From positions 1-35,366 of the forward strand of contig NZ_JAIDEN010000144.1 in the NCBI RefSeq assembly GCF_029054785.1: a DNA stretch of 35,366 bases, written 5' to 3'. Made by a program: the position numbers and the translations under genes. This stretch comes from Duncaniella sp. (lineage in GTDB: Bacteria; Bacteroidota; Bacteroidia; Bacteroidales; Muribaculaceae). Shown piece after piece: positions 32,084 through 35,366 of the stretch. The notes beneath the pieces are model-generated. The model worked only from the letters and a program-made list of their open reading frames with translations, ran no database searches and was not told the DNA's origin. How positions within the stretch are numbered: position 1 is the first letter of the stretch; the number at the start of each line of letters is the position of its first letter.

Positions 32084-32091
32084 CCCCCCCC
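32084..32091. repeat. C8 homopolymer in divergent spacer
   Basis: Eight consecutive C in the 261-base spacer between the lipoprotein pair and the rhomboid operon. No full-consensus promoter was found for the - strand gene in this spacer. Confidence 0.6.
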
Positions 32092-32253
32092 GATAGTTAA
32101 AGTTGGTTAACAGAACGAAATTGCCGCCCTTTCACCTCCGACCCGATTGTTTACATATAATCCGCAGGACCGGTGATCACGCTTCAATCTGAAAAATAGC
32201 TGGGTCAGGACAGCTACCCCGTCCCGATGATATGATTATTCGGGGAATATTTG

Positions 32254-32261
32254 TAAATTTG
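32254..32261 (+). promoter_or_regulatory. -7 element of the rhomboid operon, adjacent to ATG
   Basis: TAAATTTG ends 5 bases before the ATG at 32267, implying a leaderless or near-leaderless mRNA, or a true start at the in-frame ATG 32297. The string GTAAATTTGCAGC is shared with the porin upstream region. Confidence 0.5.
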
Positions 32262-32266
32262 CAGCT

Positions 32267-33031
32267 ATGCAGACAGGAAACTCAATTTTCTCACAGATGC
32301 CGCCTGTAACAAAGAATCTGATCATCATCAATCTGATCGTCTGGCTGGCAATGTTCGTACTTCCGCGCCATCTGGGAGCGGACCTTGAGACCTATGCCGG
32401 TCTCCATTATTTCAAGGCCGCAGATTTCAACCCGGCCCAGTTGTTCACATACATGTTCATGCACTCTACGGGGAGCTTTGCCCACATATTTTTCAACATG
32501 TTCTCCCTCTTCATGTTCGGCATTGCCCTGGAGCGCACTTTGGGAAGCGCGCGCTTTCTGTTCTACTACGTCTCCTGTGGAGTCGGGGCCGCTCTCATCC
32601 AGGAACTCACCTGGGCGCTGACCTGGGAAGACACATTTGTCAGACTGATCGCCAAGACTTCCGACGTAGATTTCGCCGAAGCCCGCGAGTTCATCAGCAA
32701 CGCCGAGTTCACTTCCGAGGGCAAAGCCTGGCTGGCACGCAACCTCAACATGTTTGTGACCATCGGCGCCTCAGGTGCCGTCTATGGCATCCTCCTGGCC
32801 TTCGGTATGCTCTTCCCCAACGCCCCTCTCTACCTCTTCTTCATCCCGGTGCCGATCAAAGCCAAATATATGGTTATCGGCATGGGCGTGATCGAAATCC
32901 TCATCGGACTGAGCGAAGCCGCAGGCCGAAGCGACGGTGTGGCCCACTTCGCCCATCTCGGAGGCATGATTTTCGGCTTCCTCATAATTCTCTACTGGAA
33001 AAAGAAAGGCACTTTCCATGGCGGTTTCTGA
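32267..33031 (+). CDS. Rhomboid-family intramembrane serine protease
   Basis: A 254-residue membrane protein with about six helices. The catalytic pair is S169 in GASGAVYG and H230 in FAHLGG; H73 and N77 (HIFFNM) form the family's oxyanion side. A 50-residue insertion (about 115-162) with charged residues separates helices 3 and 4. Substrates are unknown. It is the first gene of a three-gene overlapping unit; its end overlaps the next rhomboid by 14 bases. The start could be 32297 (MPPVTKNL) if the -7 element at 32254 is used. Confidence 0.9.
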   Translation: MQTGNSIFSQMPPVTKNLIIINLIVWLAMFVLPRHLGADLETYAGLHYFKAADFNPAQLFTYMFMHSTGSFAHIFFNMFSLFMFGIALERTLGSARFLFYYVSCGVGAALIQELTWALTWEDTFVRLIAKTSDVDFAEAREFISNAEFTSEGKAWLARNLNMFVTIGASGAVYGILLAFGMLFPNAPLYLFFIPVPIKAKYMVIGMGVIEILIGLSEAAGRSDGVAHFAHLGGMIFGFLIILYWKKKGTFHGGF

Positions 33032-33956
33032 CACTCTGCGACAGATGAAACGGGGTTTTTCGGCCTCGACTATGCTCATGAAGATCATCTGGATCAACAT
33101 CGGGCTTTTCGTCTTGCTGCGTCTGACAGCCATCGTCGGCATCTTCGGCGGAAGCCATGAGCTGATCAACACGGTGCTCGACTATGTCCAGCTGCCAAGC
33201 TCGCCTGCGCTACTGCTGACCCGACCCTGGACCCTTCTGACATACATGTTCGCCCAGTATGACCTGATGCACATTCTCTTCAACATGCTATGGTTCTACT
33301 GGTTCGGCACACTGTTCATGATGACAGCCACACCCCGGCAGCTTCTTGCCCTCTATCTGCTCGGCGGCCTGGGCGGAGGTGTGCTCTTCATTGCCGCCTA
33401 CTGCGGACTGCCGCTCTTTGCCGGCCATACGGGAATGCTGATCGGATCGTCGGCCTCCGTCATCGCAATCGTGACCGCCACGGCCATACTGATGCCCGAC
33501 TTCAGGATGAACCTGCTCTTCATCGGCGCAGTCTCCCTGAAATGGATAGCGATAGTCACCATTTTCCTCGTCCTCATCGGAGTGAGCGGCAGCAATGCCG
33601 GAGGAGAGATCGCCCACATCGGAGGAGTGGCCGTCGGAGCCATCTACGCCCTGCGTCTCAGACGTGGCCACGACATCACAGCCCCCTTCAACCGCGCGTT
33701 CGACAAGATTGCCAACGCCTGGAACAGCCTGACCGCTAACGCCCGGAGCAAAAGCCGTCCGGCAACCGGCAACCGGCAACCTTTCAGCAGCCGGGACCGG
33801 CAGTCACCGAAGCCCGGCAGCGCGGAACCCTCGTGCAGCCGTTCAGACCGCGAAATCCTTGACTCGATACTTGACAAAATAAAAAAATCAGGCTATGCCG
33901 CCCTTACTCCCGAAGAGCGCCAGCGCCTTTTCGATGTAAGCCGCAAAATCAAATGA
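33018..33956 (+). CDS. Second rhomboid-family protein with C-terminal helical tail
   Basis: A 312-residue protein. The rhomboid core (about 20-215) has HILFNM (85-90), GSSAS (143-147, S145 the likely nucleophile) and H200 in IAHIGG, so both catalytic residues are present. The GxSG loop is altered to GSSA. A cytosolic Arg/Ser/Pro-rich linker (about 235-275) leads to a final helical segment, DREILDSILDKIKKSGYAAL and then TPEERQRLFDVSRK, a tail I recall on other Bacteroidota rhomboids. It starts inside the preceding rhomboid gene and ends in ATGA overlap with the EEP gene. Confidence 0.88.
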   Translation: MAVSDTLRQMKRGFSASTMLMKIIWINIGLFVLLRLTAIVGIFGGSHELINTVLDYVQLPSSPALLLTRPWTLLTYMFAQYDLMHILFNMLWFYWFGTLFMMTATPRQLLALYLLGGLGGGVLFIAAYCGLPLFAGHTGMLIGSSASVIAIVTATAILMPDFRMNLLFIGAVSLKWIAIVTIFLVLIGVSGSNAGGEIAHIGGVAVGAIYALRLRRGHDITAPFNRAFDKIANAWNSLTANARSKSRPATGNRQPFSSRDRQSPKPGSAEPSCSRSDREILDSILDKIKKSGYAALTPEERQRLFDVSRKIK

Positions 33957-35146
33957 AACTCCGTCCGCACCGCCCAATCAGATCGACGGTCCTCGCCATC
34001 GGCGTGGGGCTCAACCTATTTGTGGCCATGCTCACAACGCTTGCCGCCTATGGAGGCACGTTCGATCCGGACACACGCGTGATCATGGCCATGATAGCCA
34101 TGACACTCCCGGCGGTATTGTTTCTCGGACTGATCCTCATGATCGCCGACCTCTTTTTTGACCGCCGTCTCGCACTGATCATCCTTGCCGGATGGCTGGT
34201 GTCATTGCAGCCGATTCTCAACTTCTCACCGCTCCACCCCTTCGGCAACCGCCTCTCCGAAAACGAAAAAGAGCGCTCATTCACGCTTCTCACATATAAT
34301 ATATTACACTACTACGATTTCCGCGGCGAGAATCCGGAACTGGAAGCAAACGCAACCATGAGCTATATCCTCTCCACTGACGCCGACATCCTCAACCTTC
34401 AGGAAGCCGGAGAGAATTCCGATGACAAAGGAAAACTGGATTTCAGCGAGTCAGGAGCCAGACTCCACAACGACTACTGGCACCTCAGCCAAAGCCAGCT
34501 CGACTCACTCTATCAGCGCTACCCCTATCGCTCCCTCGACCTCAACAACAATCTGTTCGTATTTTCAAAATACCCCGTCACTCCGGTCAGACTCGACATT
34601 CCCGCAAAGCGCCACAACGTCATGAGCTGCTACCGCATCGACATCAAAGGCCATCCGGTCCACCTGATCAATGTTCATCTCAAGTCCATCGGCCTGACCG
34701 ATGCCGACAAAGCCCTCTATAAAGATGCCCTGCGCGATGTCCCTGACAGCAAACACCAGCTCAAGAAAGAGATCAGCGATGTCAAATCACAGCTACTGAG
34801 CAAACTCGCCGTCGCCTTCCGCGACCGCGCCGCAGAGGCCAGGACTGTCCGCAGCGTCATCGACTCCATCGGCGGCCCCTTCATTGTGGCCGGAGACTTC
34901 AACGACATCCCTGACTGCTATGCCATCCGCACAATCCTCGGCAACGACATGCACGATGCCTATGCGGATGCCGCCTTCGGCCCGGCCATCACCTATCACG
35001 GCGACAATTTCTACTTCCGGATTGACCAGGTGCTCTACCGCGGACCGTTCAAAGCCGTCGACATCCGGCGCGGACCTGTGGCCTCAAGCGACCACAACCC
35101 GTTGCTGACCACCTTTCTTTTTGAAAAGACAGCAGCCGGACAATAG
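33953..35146 (+). CDS. Membrane-anchored endonuclease/exonuclease/phosphatase (EEP) family protein
   Basis: A 397-residue protein. Three hydrophobic segments (about 14-33, 42-65, 72-90) anchor the N-terminus, followed by an EEP domain (108-392). Catalytic landmarks are TYNILHY (N116), LNLQEAGE (E151, metal ligand), NVHLKS (240-245), GDFNDIP (314-320) and SDHNPL (379-384). Members cut phosphodiesters in DNA, RNA, phospholipids or inositol phosphates; the membrane anchor suggests an extracytosolic substrate, but this is inference. Its ATG overlaps the stop of rhomboid 2, so translation is coupled. Confidence 0.9.
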   Translation: MKLRPHRPIRSTVLAIGVGLNLFVAMLTTLAAYGGTFDPDTRVIMAMIAMTLPAVLFLGLILMIADLFFDRRLALIILAGWLVSLQPILNFSPLHPFGNRLSENEKERSFTLLTYNILHYYDFRGENPELEANATMSYILSTDADILNLQEAGENSDDKGKLDFSESGARLHNDYWHLSQSQLDSLYQRYPYRSLDLNNNLFVFSKYPVTPVRLDIPAKRHNVMSCYRIDIKGHPVHLINVHLKSIGLTDADKALYKDALRDVPDSKHQLKKEISDVKSQLLSKLAVAFRDRAAEARTVRSVIDSIGGPFIVAGDFNDIPDCYAIRTILGNDMHDAYADAAFGPAITYHGDNFYFRIDQVLYRGPFKAVDIRRGPVASSDHNPLLTTFLFEKTAAGQ

Positions 35147-35191
35147 GAAACCTATCACAAATCACCCAATTACCCAATACCCTCTGAACAC

Positions 35192-35366
35192 ATGAACAAA
35201 TTATTAACAGCCGCCCTCGGAGCCATCATGCTTCCGGCGACACTAAGCATTCCGGCAGATATGACTGCACAGACGCGCCAGAATCCGTTCCTGGCCCCCT
35301 ACGACACCCCGTTCGAAATCCCGCCCTAAGACAAGATCAGCTATGACGACTATCTCCCCGCAAACG
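35192..35366 (+). pseudogene. Start of M3-family peptidase, interrupted by in-frame stop
   Basis: The frame begins at ATG 35192 with a signal peptide (MNKLLTAALGAIMLPATLSI) and reads TRQNPFLAPYDTPFEIPP. It then meets TAA at 35327-35329 (codon 46) and continues in the same frame as DKISYDDYLPAN to the window edge. The sequence on both sides matches the usual N-terminus of Bacteroidales peptidyl-dipeptidase Dcp-like M3 peptidases, where Phe or Tyr stands at the stop position. A TAC or TAT to TAA change would need one base. It may be a real nonsense mutation or a sequence error; the rest lies outside the window. Confidence 0.65.

Noticed and set aside
33018..33031. Overlap of the two rhomboid genes taken as one broken gene
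   Set aside because: Both proteins have complete rhomboid cores with their own catalytic Ser and His, so they are two genes.

Overview
The window looks like chromosomal core from a gut Bacteroidales (phylum Bacteroidota), perhaps family Muribaculaceae. The phylum call rests on the many promoters matching the Bacteroidota pattern (TTTG, about 19-20 bases, then TAnnTTTG), the near absence of Shine-Dalgarno sites, and lineage-typical genes: a DUF3127 protein, a PF14121-type putative porin, an OadG subunit carrying a lamin-tail domain, and a 29-residue AURKAIP1/COX24-type protein next to HU and RNase G. The family call is inference only. I see no prophage, IS element, CRISPR array or toxin-antitoxin pair.

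Layout. 1-6600 (+): a branched-chain amino acid operon leuA-leuC-leuD-cimA-leuB. The second LeuA-like enzyme closely resembles Leptospira citramalate synthase, so the operon probably feeds both leucine and threonine-independent isoleucine synthesis. 6600-12600 (-): a YfcE-like phosphoesterase, a large glycosidase-like lipoprotein, ribosomal protein S21, an NhaD-type Na+/H+ antiporter, TcdA and a conserved hypothetical protein. 12800-17760 (-): mce-mmdA-oadG-like-bccp-oadB, the methylmalonyl-CoA epimerase and Na+-pumping decarboxylase of the succinate-to-propionate route. 17800-20080 (-): HU, the 29-residue basic protein and RNase G. 20250-22130 (-): kdsC-yhhQ-HAD phosphatase with overlapping ends.

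22200-30035 (+): guaA, a beta-propeller surface or periplasmic protein, a putative porin preceded by a candidate short terminated RNA, a membrane-anchored solute-binding domain, an HdeD-like membrane protein and a DUF3127 protein with an SSB-like C-terminal tip. 30140-30211 (-): initiator tRNA. 30390-32005 (-): two paralogous lipoproteins, one with an added barrel-like domain. 32250-35146 (+): two rhomboid-family proteins and a membrane-anchored EEP phosphatase in overlapping frames. At the right edge an M3-peptidase-like gene begins but has an in-frame stop at codon 46.

Beyond the genes, the clearest unexplained signal is a dispersed palindromic element with the core TAAGAGGTTGTTTA or a variant. 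It sits at stop codons and in leaders. One copy, at 30492-30634, is about 143 bp, has long terminal inverted repeats and looks like a MITE; it shares a 29-base exact match with the leuC-leuD spacer. I found no convincing wholly new multi-gene system.
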